Source of the DNA: Methylobacter sp.
GTDB lineage: Bacteria; Pseudomonadota; Gammaproteobacteria; Methylococcales; Methylomonadaceae
Direction: 5' to 3'
Assembly: GCF_004322395.1 (NCBI RefSeq)
Contig: NZ_SCTW01000015.1
Span: 23,000 to 86,999 of the forward strand
DNA: 64,000 nt
How positions within the stretch are numbered: position 1 is the stretch's first letter; each line of letters starts with the position of its first letter. The position numbers and the translations under genes were made by a program. Of the stretch, positions 1 through 7,825 are shown piece by piece. The notes beneath the pieces are model-generated. The model saw nothing but the letters and a program-made list of their open reading frames with translations. It had not been told where the DNA came from and ran no database searches.

Positions 1-884
1 AGCCCGGATTGCCTATTACCTTTGGATTTAAAGCGGCCGGTTGGCTGGATGAATTCGATCGGCACCGGTTGAGACTGAATGAATTAAAAACTCGCCTGGG
101 AGTCGGGCAATTATGCGGAGGAGTCGGTAGCTTATCGTCGCTAGGTTCTAATCCCCTGGAATTACAGGCGGCGTTCATGCAACGGCTGGGGCTGGAAGCG
201 CCGGCGATTTCCTGGACCAGTAGCCGGGACCGCTTGGCCGAATGGTTAAATGTTCTGGCAATGATAACCGCAACGGGTGATCGCATAGGGCAGGAAGTAT
301 TCAATTTGCAGCGTCCTGAAATAGCCGAGTTAAGTGAGGGTTTTATCCCCGGAGCCGTCGGCAGTATTACCATGCCGCATAAACGAAACCCTGAAATATC
401 GGAACATCTAGGCACTTTGTCCAGAGTCGTCAGGCATCATGCCGCCCATATGGCTGAAAGTTTGGTGCATAGCCATGAACGCGACGGCCGAGCCTGGAAA
501 AGCGAGTGGGCCATTATCCCCGATGCAACCTTAGCCGCTGGAAAGTCGCTGATGCTGCTTAAATCACTGATCGAAGGATTACAAATTAATGCTGAGCGAA
601 TGCTGCAAAATATTGAGGCAATGAAAGGCTTTATTCATGCTGAAAAAGTGATGTTGGCTTTGGCAGAGAAAATCGGCAAGCAAAGTGCCCATAAGCTGGT
701 TTATGACATTGCCATGCAGAGTCAAGAACAGAATATGCCACTGAAGCAGGCCTTGATGCAGAACAGCCAAATTGCTTCGCTACTGAGCGAAGATGAAATT
801 AACAGCTTATTCGATCTGGATAAAAGCGTCGGATGCTGTGCGGAAATGATTGATCAAGTAATTGCCCGGATTAATTTGCCATGA
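1..884 (+). CDS. Fumarase/adenylosuccinate lyase superfamily enzyme, 5' end outside window
   Basis: The reading frame is open to the left edge, so the N-terminus is missing; about 293 residues remain. The superfamily signature GSITMPHKRNP is visible near residue 120; its Ser and Lys sit in the flexible catalytic loop that performs beta-elimination of fumarate-type products in ASL, PurB and 3-carboxymuconate cycloisomerase (PcaB). The all-helical C-terminal part looks more like the PcaB/adenylosuccinate-lyase branch than argininosuccinate lyase, but the substrate cannot be read from sequence. Its stop overlaps the start of the PLP enzyme downstream (ATGA), so the two are translationally coupled. 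The neighbours suggest amino-acid or organosulfur catabolism rather than purine synthesis; that is inference. Confidence 0.85.
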   Translation, partial: PGLPITFGFKAAGWLDEFDRHRLRLNELKTRLGVGQLCGGVGSLSSLGSNPLELQAAFMQRLGLEAPAISWTSSRDRLAEWLNVLAMITATGDRIGQEVFNLQRPEIAELSEGFIPGAVGSITMPHKRNPEISEHLGTLSRVVRHHAAHMAESLVHSHERDGRAWKSEWAIIPDATLAAGKSLMLLKSLIEGLQINAERMLQNIEAMKGFIHAEKVMLALAEKIGKQSAHKLVYDIAMQSQEQNMPLKQALMQNSQIASLLSEDEINSLFDLDKSVGCCAEMIDQVIARINLP

Positions 885-1936
885 ACAACAAATCACTAGA
901 GCTTCAACGAAAAAATACCATTGAGACAATAAGCGCTCAAATACCCAGGCACAGTCTTGCTCAATATCCGACTCCGCTAAGACCCGCCAAACAGCTTTCC
1001 GAATATTTGTCCGGACCGGAACTTTGGTTTAAACGGGACGATTTAATCAGTTTTGGTTTTGGAGGCAATAAAATCAGGGGCCTGGAAGTCATGCTGGCGG
1101 ATGCGTTGGCACAGGGGGCCGATACACTGATTACCGGCGCCGGAGTGCAATCCAATCATGTCCGGGCCACGGCCGCCACGGCAGCTTATGCCGGACTGCG
1201 TTGCATTGCGGTCTATTGGGGCAATCAACCCGCTCAAGTGGACGGCAATTACAGGCTGACCAAATTATTAAATGCGGAATTCCGTTTTACACAAAGCGAT
1301 GACAGAGACTCTGTTGATGCGATGATCAATGCTGTCGCGGAAGTACAGCGATGGAATGATGTCAAACCTTACGCAATACCGCGTGGCGGAGCTTGTGCTA
1401 TGGGGGTTTTGGGTCATGTCTTGGCTGTTTTCGAGCTTTATCAACAATGCCTGAGTCAAGGTGTAGAACCCGATGCGATCGTACTGGCAGTAGGTTCCGG
1501 CGGAACCTATGCGGGTTGGCTGCTGGGCATCAGGCTGTTGAATCTGCCCTGGAAAATGCTCTGCTACACCGTCAGCCGGGAGCCGGAACAGGTCAGTCAG
1601 CAAGTTGCCGATTTGGCTACCCAAGCCGCAGCCTTATTGAAACTGGATTGGACTTTTTGCGCCGAAGATACGCCCGTCTTTGGCGGCTTTATCGGACAAG
1701 GTTATGGCATCCCAAGCCCGGAAGCAGCCGAAGCGATCAAGCAAATCGGCCGTAGCGAAGGCATTTTGCTTGATCCTGTCTATACCGGTAAAGCAATGGC
1801 CGGATTCCTGCACGGGCTGCGAAACAAACAGTTTGAACAACACAAAAAAATAATTTTTGTGCATACCGGCGGCGAACCGGCATTTTTTGCCGGAAACGGC
1901 GATTGGTTGAATTCCAGTCCAACCGCTGAACAATAA
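881..1936 (+). CDS. PLP-dependent D-cysteine desulfhydrase / ACC deaminase-like enzyme
   Basis: This 351-residue fold-type II PLP enzyme has the family core FKRDDL...GGNKIR, with K64 of GGNK the expected Schiff-base lysine, and a phosphate or carboxylate-binding SNHVRATA segment near residue 112. The family contains D-cysteine desulfhydrase (DcyD), 1-aminocyclopropane-1-carboxylate deaminase and L-cysteate sulfo-lyase (CuyA), all beta-eliminating or ring-opening deaminases. I cannot separate these by eye. The gene starts inside the stop of the upstream lyase and ends 16 bp before a CoA-disulfide-reductase-like gene, so the three are probably one transcript. That company, a lyase plus a thiol-redox flavoprotein, fits release and handling of a sulfur or ammonia product. 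Confidence 0.85.
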   Translation: MNNKSLELQRKNTIETISAQIPRHSLAQYPTPLRPAKQLSEYLSGPELWFKRDDLISFGFGGNKIRGLEVMLADALAQGADTLITGAGVQSNHVRATAATAAYAGLRCIAVYWGNQPAQVDGNYRLTKLLNAEFRFTQSDDRDSVDAMINAVAEVQRWNDVKPYAIPRGGACAMGVLGHVLAVFELYQQCLSQGVEPDAIVLAVGSGGTYAGWLLGIRLLNLPWKMLCYTVSREPEQVSQQVADLATQAAALLKLDWTFCAEDTPVFGGFIGQGYGIPSPEAAEAIKQIGRSEGILLDPVYTGKAMAGFLHGLRNKQFEQHKKIIFVHTGGEPAFFAGNGDWLNSSPTAEQ

Positions 1937-1952
1937 CGAATTAGGGGAATAT

Positions 1953-3320
1953 ATGAGAATCATCGTCATAGGCGGTGTCGCAGCGGGCACAAAAGCAGCG
2001 GCAAAAGCGCATCGGGTTGATCCGAATAATGAAATCATCCTTTACCAGGATGAATCCGAAGTGTCCTACTCCGCTTGCGGATTGCCTTATGTTATTAGCG
2101 GTGTAATCGCCGATGAACGAAAAGTCATCATCAGGCAGCCTGAAGATTTTGCCAAGGACGGTATCCAGGTTTTTATACGGCACCGCGTGCTTGGCATCGA
2201 TACTGGCAAACAGCAACTCACCGTAAGGAATCTGCAAAACAATACGGATTTTATCGTTAGCTATGATCGATTGATTATTGCAACCGGCGCTCGTCCAATA
2301 GTGCCGAATATTGAAGGAATAACATTGGAAGGCGTTTTGACCTTGCGCAATATCGCTGATCTGGCACGATTCAAAACATTGTTAAGCACAGTGCAGCCGC
2401 AAAAGGCCGTCATTATAGGCGCCGGGTATATCGGCTTGGAACTGGCCGAGACTTTCCATGAGCTAAATATAACAACCACCATCATCGAAAAGGCCCCCCG
2501 TATTTTGCCGAAATCCGATCCGGAAATGGCTCAACTCGTACATGACCATTTGCTGGAAAACCAGGTTGAAATAATACTTGGCGACGGTTTAGCCAAACTT
2601 GACGGCAACAATGGCCGAGTGACTTCCGTGGAGACGGAATGCGGAAAAATAATACCTGCCGATCTCGTTGTGATCGCCATTGGTGCAAAACCTAATGTGG
2701 AACTGGCAAAAGAGGCCGACATTGAACTCGGGATCACCGGAGCCATTGCTGTTGATTCAAGAATGGAAACCAACATACCGGGCATTTACGCCGCCGGTGA
2801 TTGTTGTGAAACAGTCAACCGGATAACAGGTGCAACAACATGGATGCCTTTGGGCGATATCGCCAATTTACAAGGCCGTGTTGCAGGGGAAAACGTTGCG
2901 GGGGGCGACGCCCATTTCCCCGGCGTTTTTGGAACGGCAATATTCAAGACCTTTAAATTGACAGTCGCAATGACCGGTTTATCTGAGCAATCCGCGCTGG
3001 AATCGGGGCTTGATCCCATTTCGATTAAAACGGAAGGAAGCGACCGAGCTCGGTATTATCCCGGTAAACAAGATTTTTCCTTAAAACTCATCGCCGATCG
3101 GAAAGATGGCAGACTATTGGGCGCTCAAGCGATTGGTCTTGGGAGTGTCGATAAAATGATCGATATCGCAGCTACCGCATTACTGGGTAAGCTGACTTGC
3201 TCTGATCTTGAAAACGCAGACCTCGCTTACTCGCCACCCTTCAGTCCGGTGCTATCGCCAATCATCGTAGCGGCCGGTGTCTTACACAGTAAATTGAGCA
3301 AATTAAGTTTAACCGGCTAA
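1953..3320 (+). CDS. CoA-disulfide reductase / NADH oxidase-like flavoprotein
   Basis: A 455-residue pyridine-nucleotide-disulfide oxidoreductase. The N-terminal FAD dinucleotide motif GGVAAG is at residues 7-12. A single redox cysteine, C42, lies in YSACGLPY, the hallmark of the CoADR/Nox/Npx branch, which uses one active-site Cys and a bound thiol. The NAD(P) motif GAGYIGLE lies near residue 155 and the second FAD motif AGDCC near 285. There is no C-terminal rhodanese domain, so it is the short form. A ribosome-binding site (TTAGGGG) precedes the start. The family reduces CoA disulfide, polysulfide or O2; the specific substrate is undetermined. It ends the + strand cluster, and the island of integrase remnants begins just after it. 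Confidence 0.85.
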   Translation: MRIIVIGGVAAGTKAAAKAHRVDPNNEIILYQDESEVSYSACGLPYVISGVIADERKVIIRQPEDFAKDGIQVFIRHRVLGIDTGKQQLTVRNLQNNTDFIVSYDRLIIATGARPIVPNIEGITLEGVLTLRNIADLARFKTLLSTVQPQKAVIIGAGYIGLELAETFHELNITTTIIEKAPRILPKSDPEMAQLVHDHLLENQVEIILGDGLAKLDGNNGRVTSVETECGKIIPADLVVIAIGAKPNVELAKEADIELGITGAIAVDSRMETNIPGIYAAGDCCETVNRITGATTWMPLGDIANLQGRVAGENVAGGDAHFPGVFGTAIFKTFKLTVAMTGLSEQSALESGLDPISIKTEGSDRARYYPGKQDFSLKLIADRKDGRLLGAQAIGLGSVDKMIDIAATALLGKLTCSDLENADLAYSPPFSPVLSPIIVAAGVLHSKLSKLSLTG

Positions 3321-3470
3321 GCATTTAATTAATTTTCGAGTGTTAATCACTATACAAAACCTACCAGATAACTACAGAAATCAACATTGAAAACTTCCCA
3401 TGCACCAGGAATGCTACCTATGAAATCAATATCTTACAGCATATTAAGTTGGTAAAGTCAGTGTTGATAA

Positions 3471-3496
3471 CTGGAAAATATTGGGCGCTGATTGAC
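3471..3496 (+). repeat. Copy of the island's degenerate 26-bp motif
   Basis: The sequence starts CTGGAAAATATT and ends GGCGCTGATTGAC. It matches motif copies at 5218-5243, 7473-7498, 7589-7614, 14961-14986, 15045-15069 and 19311-19461. All copies I found lie inside the tRNA-Lys island. A weaker copy may sit at 3721-3742. Confidence 0.5.
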
Positions 3497-3554
3497 TTAT
3501 TTTCAGCCTTTAACAGCATAAAGATTGATTTAGAATGATATTTTAAAATTGAAA

Positions 3555-3695
3555 AACCGAGTAAAGTCGTTTGTTGCCGGTAACTGCGGCGCGGCTGGTG
3601 TGACTCTTGAAGACCGTGAGGACTTGTTGGGTCATCATGCTGGACACATCACTACGCATTACAGCAAGGTGGAAATCACCCGACTGATTGAATGA
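3555..3695 (+). pseudogene. Tyrosine recombinase C-terminal remnant (first of three)
   Basis: Only the last 45 or so codons of a phage-type integrase remain. They read into LLGHHAGHITTHYSKVE: the box II region (LGH...T) followed by the catalytic tyrosine in HYS. No start codon or N-terminal arm is present. The gene ends 140 bp before a tRNA-Lys 3' fragment (3835-3880), the same arrangement seen at 6.3 and 22.9 kb. I read it as the decayed integrase of a third, outermost integration event at the same attachment site. Confidence 0.75.
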
Positions 3696-3834
3696 ATTGC
3701 TTTGCGATGGTAAACATCGACCAGAATTGTGACGCTGATTAAATATGCTTAATCGTCAAAAAATCGGAAATAGAAATGACAGGCATAAAAAAAGTTGCCT
3801 TTGAAGACTAACAGATTGATTAGTAATAACTTTG

Positions 3835-3880
3835 TGGTGGGCCGTGCGCGATTCGAACGCGCGACCATCGCATTAAAAGT
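3835..3880 (-). repeat. tRNA-Lys 3'-end duplication (outer attachment-site remnant)
   Basis: 46 nt match the 3' end of the intact tRNA-Lys at 23038-23113, including CCA, acceptor 3' strand, T arm and the anticodon loop, with one mismatch at 3842. Homology stops just past the anticodon, a usual crossover point for tRNA-targeting tyrosine recombinases. The orientation is the same as the intact gene, so this is a direct repeat. It is not a functional tRNA because the 5' half is missing. About 730 bp (3321-4049) around this fragment hold no intact gene. Confidence 0.85.
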
Positions 3881-4049
3881 TCGATTCTAATCTATATCAA
3901 ACAACTGCATACTACTTATAAATCCATATAATTAGAAGCTTATCAGCAATTAGACATCATGTAAAGTCGTTAAAAGTAGCAAGAAGTAGTACAAACCACT
4001 GTAGTTTTGTAAACTGTATTTAATGTGTCGATAACTATCCCAAGATGAA

Positions 4050-4661
4050 ATGAATGACATTAGCTTTGAGAATATTAAAATACGGCCTGACATTTTTCCG
4101 TCAAAATGGCATTACAAAAACCTTAATCCAGAAGATGTTGAATGGATAACAGGAGGAATTAATCGAGCCAGCCAACTCACGACAAATTCTAGGCTTAATA
4201 GCTCTTACTGGAAGAAAATCTCCTTAGACAAGTTGGTTGAATCATATGGCGATGCGTGGAATTATAATGACCAGATGATTATTTGCGTTTGGGACGCTCA
4301 TCAAAAAGAAAGTGAACCGCCTATCGGTTTCATTTCGTTTGATGTTTCTTGGCACGAAACCACAACTAAAAAAATAAATGACCTCTTTCTTACCATTAAC
4401 CTTATTTGGGTTCGTCCTAATAAACGTGGATTAGGAGGAATAAGCGCAAGGCATATTACATCTCACCTGATCTTATATTTTGAAAGCTGCAAACTTTATC
4501 ACCCGTTTGTTGCATTGAAAGGCTTAACCGTTTTTTATTATGCGGATTTTGACTCATTAGGTGGAGAAAAAATTTCCTATATCATCCAGAAAAATCTGGA
4601 AAACATGAAATACAACAATACTTGGAAAATCAGAGAACTAAACTTTGATGTCGGCTTTTAA
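4050..4661 (+). CDS. Hypothetical protein with GNAT-like motif
   Basis: A 203-residue protein I do not recognise as a named family. Residues about 115-145 read like the core of an acyl-CoA N-acyltransferase: a beta-strand (FLTINLIWV), then RPNKRGLGG, similar to the Q/RxxGxG/A pyrophosphate-binding loop, then a long helix. A function as an acetyltransferase is therefore possible but weakly supported. Start codon choice is uncertain because several ATGs cluster at 4044-4052 and no strong ribosome-binding site is visible. The gene sits between two tRNA-Lys fragments and so belongs to the accessory cargo. It faces the truncated gene at 4679-5218 tail to tail. Confidence 0.5.
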   Translation: MNDISFENIKIRPDIFPSKWHYKNLNPEDVEWITGGINRASQLTTNSRLNSSYWKKISLDKLVESYGDAWNYNDQMIICVWDAHQKESEPPIGFISFDVSWHETTTKKINDLFLTINLIWVRPNKRGLGGISARHITSHLILYFESCKLYHPFVALKGLTVFYYADFDSLGGEKISYIIQKNLENMKYNNTWKIRELNFDVGF

Positions 4662-4678
4662 CGACTATGCCACACTGC

Positions 4679-5218
4679 TTAATTTTGTGGTGAAGTAGCA
4701 AACTTCACAATATCCTCATTACAATTTATATCAGCCATAACAATCCCTTCTTTTTCAATTTGCTCTTTAATGTCATTGAACGCATCGAATAGATTGCTTT
4801 GGCTGTCATCAGGCGCATCGTAGGCAAATAAAATCTCATCTGGACGGATAAAACGATACTTTTCCAATTGCTGAACTTTTGCAAGCCAAGAAAGACCGTG
4901 GTCAATCAACTGACTAGGCTTATCTTGCTTAAAGTGAATCGGTTTGATAACTGATTGCTTAGTATTTTTGCAAACGAAGGGAAATTTAACCTCATACTTA
5001 TCCGCCTCACCAATCGCGCCTTCCTTGTATTTTTCGCCAAGATTGCAATGGTTAAGCAAGTCTCGCACCTGCTTTCTCATTTTCTCTTCATGCCCAGGCT
5101 CATAGATAAAACTACGATGAATATAATGTTCAAACAGCTTATCGACAGTAGCAACTGGATTTGTGCAGAATAAAGCCCGGCTATTGCTGAAACGAACAAT
5201 ATCTTCACGACAACGGTG
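4679..5218 (-). pseudogene. 5'-truncated hypothetical protein cut by a repeat element
   Basis: The frame is open from 5218 down to the stop at 4679 (about 180 codons), but no ATG, GTG or TTG occurs before the internal ATG at 5080. The upstream end coincides exactly with the edge of the 92-bp repeat at 5218-5309. The simplest reading is that the repeat or the insertion that left it removed the gene's 5' end. If translated from 5080 the product is 133 residues, charged and without membrane segments or signal peptide. The family is not recognised; a DUF3037-type protein was considered but not supported. Confidence 0.45.
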
Positions 5219-5309
5219 TTAATCGGCGTGCAAATTTTGCCAGTTCCTTTTAAAAAACAGCATCCTTATTTACCAGCTAAAATTTTTATCTTGTTGTTTT
5301 TATGATTTT
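5218..5309 (+). repeat. 92-bp repeat, left copy of an inverted pair
   Basis: The segment from GTTAATCGGCGTG to TTTATGATTTT reappears in reverse orientation at 7525-7614 with only a few mismatches. The outward edges of both copies begin with the island's 26-bp motif, and both abut truncated genes: the hypothetical gene at 4679-5218 and the RCC1-type remnant at 7618-7808. The pair may be the ends of a decayed insertion element or composite structure; I cannot name a family. Confidence 0.7.
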
Positions 5310-5420
5310 CCGGGGAGTCGCTATTTTTGCGAAAGCTTTTATGGGCATCCCTGCCCAACAAGCGGCAAAAACTACGCGACCGCTAATGCCTGCGGCGGCC
5401 CCAGCCGTCCTGCTTCTTTC

Positions 5421-5448
5421 GTTGGATACCCAACAAGGGGTATCCAAC
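5421..5448. repeat. Perfect 11-bp inverted repeat hairpin
   Basis: GTTGGATACCC, a 6-nt loop, then the exact complement. No T-run follows on either strand, so it is not an obvious intrinsic terminator. It lies in a gene-free stretch (5310-5574) between the 92-bp repeat and the integrase remnant. Confidence 0.6.
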
Positions 5449-5574
5449 ATCATTCTCGCAATGACTCGACGCGATGTCGGGAAAGCCTGCATTTTCACTA
5501 CGCAAAAAGACGCTTCGTGAAAACACATGCGCTATCGCTTCTGGGGACTACTCGACTCCTGTCTCGCAGCGATC

Positions 5575-6313
5575 GCCGGGAGCAAGGAATTAAAAGCGCA
5601 ACCGTTGTCAGAGAGCTTGCAGTAGTGAGGCGCCTTCTGACATTGGCTTCCAGGGTTTGGCGTGATCTGGATAATCAACCGTGGTTAATGGTGGCGCCAT
5701 TACTACGGATGCCAAACTGGAAAGATGCGGCGCAGCCCTATCCGCTTTCAATTGATGAGCAAAGGCGATTTTTTAAAGAATTGCCCGTGCATTTGGCAGA
5801 AATGGCGCTTTTTGCGATCTATACCAGCGCTCGTGAGAATGTGGTGGCTGAATAGCGCTGGGCTTGGGAAATCAAGGTGTCTGAAATCGGGTCATCGGTA
5901 TTTCTAGTACCTGGCGAGTTCACCAAAAACGAAACCACGTGCCTGATTGTGCTAAATAGTGTGGCTCAAAAGATTGTCGAATGTCGACGAGGAATACAGG
6001 AAACTCACGTATTTGGCTATCGAGGTAAACCTGTTGATCGGATGCATAATTCAGCGTGGAAAAAAGCCTGGTTAAGAGCAGAGCTGCCAGTAGGTGCTAA
6101 CACGTATTGTCGGGGCCACACAACTTGCGACACACCTTTGCAAGGCGTCTACGATTAGCTGGGGTGCCTTTAGAAACAAGAAAAGCCTTGATGCACCACA
6201 TAGACGGTGACATTACGGTTCACTATTCGCCAGCAGAGGTTGGAGAACTACTGAGCGCGGTCGAGAAATTGACCCAGGTAGAAGGGGTGACCATGCTGCG
6301 ATTAGCCTCATGA
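5575..6313 (+). pseudogene. Tyrosine recombinase pseudogene (second of three)
   Basis: Most of an integrase is present but broken. Residues resembling the SAM-like core-binding domain begin at about 5575 with no usable start. An in-frame TAG lies at 5853-5855, where related enzymes continue through a RWxWE segment. A frameshift near 6095-6105 then separates the frame ending in WLRAELPVGAN from the frame carrying GPHNLRHTFARRL (the HxxR box) and VHYSPAE (catalytic Tyr). Its last 200 bp are clearly homologous to the remnant at 22696-22950. It ends about 90 bp from a tRNA-Lys 3' fragment, so it belonged to an element integrated at tRNA-Lys. Confidence 0.85.
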
Positions 6314-6342
6314 TTTACCCAGTGGGTAATTTTAAAAACAGC

Positions 6343-6446
6343 AGGCATAAAAAACCAGCTGATAACGACATCTAACTGGTTGATTTTCTTGTACTTTGGT
6401 GGTGGATCGTGCGCGATTCGAACGCGCGACCATCGCATTAAAAGTG
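6343..6446 (-). repeat. tRNA-Lys 3'-end duplication with its terminator (middle attachment-site remnant)
   Basis: 6400-6446 reproduces the last 47 nt of tRNA-Lys with one mismatch (6406). The adjoining 6343-6399 reproduces the downstream terminator (AACCAG...CTGGTT stem and T-run on the minus strand) found at 22986-23019. It is a direct repeat of the intact locus. The homology here continues on into the integrase 3' end, so the duplicated unit is integrase tail plus terminator plus tRNA 3' half. Confidence 0.88.
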
Positions 6447-6609
6447 CACCCATCAGAACAATATCAATTATAAATCAATGACATAGGATACGGTCATTGC
6501 GTGACTTTGCACGACAGTGCATAACGAATCACAACCGAAACACGCAAAATTCACGCAATATCAGGTAACGGTTTTGACAATATTCGGCTACGAAGTACTC
6601 TAATTGTCG

Positions 6610-6912
6610 TTAGAAATTTCGGTCATAATCCATGCGCTCATGAAGTATACGAGATACCAAGATCGCATTAGGGACTATTCGATAGATAATGATGTGTTTC
6701 CCAGCTGGAAAGCAGCGATGCTCCGAAGAAATCTTTTTCTTCCGATGACCAATCTCAGGGTTCTGCTGAATGGTCCTCAAAGCTTTGTCTAAGACGGTCC
6801 GATAAATATAAACTTGATTCTCACCCCAGGATTCCAAGGTGTATTGCAGGATGTCAGCAAAGTCATCTTCGGCCTGAGGCGATAGGATTAACGATAATTC
6901 ACCCCCTGACAT
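6610..6912 (-). CDS. ParE/RelE-superfamily toxin
   Basis: A 100-residue toxin of the ParE/RelE fold. It begins LSPQAEDDFADILQY and contains a helical hairpin, NPEIGHRKK, and a C-terminal strand (HIIIYRIVPNAILVSRILH), all typical of ParE-like gyrase poisons. I start it at the ATG at 6912, although the frame extends upstream, because this places it with a 14-bp overlap on the end of the antitoxin gene, the usual arrangement. Together with 6899-7180 it forms a type II toxin-antitoxin module inside the 5.2-7.6 kb segment bounded by inverted 92-bp repeats. It may stabilise the island; that role is inferred from the family. Confidence 0.85.
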   Translation of the reverse strand: MSGGELSLILSPQAEDDFADILQYTLESWGENQVYIYRTVLDKALRTIQQNPEIGHRKKKISSEHRCFPAGKHIIIYRIVPNAILVSRILHERMDYDRNF

Positions 6913-7180
6913 CTGAACTGATTTTTTTGCCGTTACGAGAATTCTCAAATGCTTTTTCAGTGATGTCTTCCAGCCGTTTGACAGAATAAGGGAGACCTTC
7001 ACCACGGGTTAACTGATCATCGCCGATCTTCACAGCAGCCCTGAGTTTTTCTAATTTTTCGTCTTCTTCCCACATGCGACGGATGGCATCCCGTACAACT
7101 TCCGAAGCATTGCTATAAAAACCAGTCCCGACTTTGGCTTGTAGATATTGTTCGATTTCAGGGGATAAATTGATATGCAT
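6899..7180 (-). CDS. ParD/CopG-type antitoxin
   Basis: A 93-residue protein. The N-terminus (MHINLSPEIEQYL) forms the ribbon of a ribbon-helix-helix DNA-binding domain. It is followed by SNASEVVRDAIRRM, the conserved ParD helix, and a charged C-terminal tail that should wrap the toxin. It is the first gene of the module and overlaps the toxin start. A palindrome in its upstream region (7195-7211) is a likely autoregulatory operator. Neutralisation of the cognate ParE-like toxin is expected from the family. Confidence 0.88.
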   Translation of the reverse strand: MHINLSPEIEQYLQAKVGTGFYSNASEVVRDAIRRMWEEDEKLEKLRAAVKIGDDQLTRGEGLPYSVKRLEDITEKAFENSRNGKKISSDVRG

Positions 7181-7194
7181 GGTCTACCTCGATT

Positions 7195-7211
7195 AAGTAT
7201 ACATAATACTT
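7195..7211. promoter_or_regulatory. Putative operator of the ParDE-like module
   Basis: The palindrome AAGTAT-N5-ATACTT lies 15 bp upstream of the antitoxin start in an AT-rich promoter-like region with several ACATA steps. Ribbon-helix-helix antitoxins typically repress their own operon from such sites. The remaining upstream sequence to 7524 holds only a motif copy at 7473-7498. Confidence 0.5.
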
Positions 7212-7524
7212 ACATATAACATACATAAATAAACTTTTTTCCGCAATGTATGTTAATCAACTTATAAAAATCGCCAGTTTTTTAGCGTTCTTATCAACGT
7301 AGTAAATGAACAGACCGAAGGATAAAGATTGAAATTATTTTCTTTGGATATCGTAATACTCTTGGGAAGCTAAACCTTATCAATGGGTTGGTCAGATTCA
7401 AATCGAAAATCTGTTGGTGAATATACCAATGAAGAAATCGAGGGTTTACTTCGTTTCAATCAGCGCTTATCTGTTAATCAGCGCCCAATTTTTTCCAGTT
7501 TCAGCATCGGTTATGCTCGTCATT

Positions 7525-7614
7525 AAAATCATAAAACCACAAGATAAAACTTTTAGCTGGTAAATAAGGATGCTGCTTTTAAAAGAAACTGGCAAAATTT
7601 GCACGCCGATTAAC
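7525..7614 (-). repeat. 92-bp repeat, right copy of an inverted pair
   Basis: Reverse-complement match to 5218-5309. Together the two copies bracket the integrase pseudogene, the middle tRNA-Lys fragment and the ParDE-like module. Its outer edge cuts the RCC1-type remnant. Confidence 0.7.
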
Positions 7615-7617
7615 AGA

Positions 7618-7808
7618 CCATAGTAATTATTTCCCCACGCCACAACTATACCGTCATGTTTCAATGCCGGAGTGGTAGTCTCCTGCTGCTATAGCCTTAA
7701 CGTTATTTAATTGAGGAGGAATAGTAGCCTCACCGTTCCTGTTATATCCCCAGCCCGCTACCGTACCATCGGCTTTAAGTGCAAGAGAATGAGAGCATCC
7801 TTGCTCTC
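7618..7808 (-). pseudogene. RCC1-repeat protein remnant
   Basis: The minus strand encodes two degenerate RCC1-type blade repeats: HSLALKADGTVAGWGYN, then, after a one-base frameshift near 7665, LKHDGIVVAWGNNYYG. This is the consensus ALKxDGTVxxWGxN of beta-propeller repeats common in secreted or surface proteins. Both ends are missing: the 3' side stops at the 92-bp repeat and the 5' side runs into the protease-nuclease gene's downstream region. It is non-functional as it stands. Confidence 0.7.
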
Positions 7809-7825
7809 AATTATCTAAGTAGAGG

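Noticed and set aside
3835..3880. Calling the tRNA-like sequences at 3.8 and 6.4 kb as tRNA genes
   Set aside because: Both lack the 5' half (acceptor 5' strand, D arm), so they cannot fold as tRNAs; they are attachment-site duplicates.
5286..5528. Overlapping open frames on both strands at 5.3-5.5 kb
   Set aside because: No family similarity, no ribosome-binding site, and the segment lies between a repeat and a pseudogene; I treat it as non-coding.
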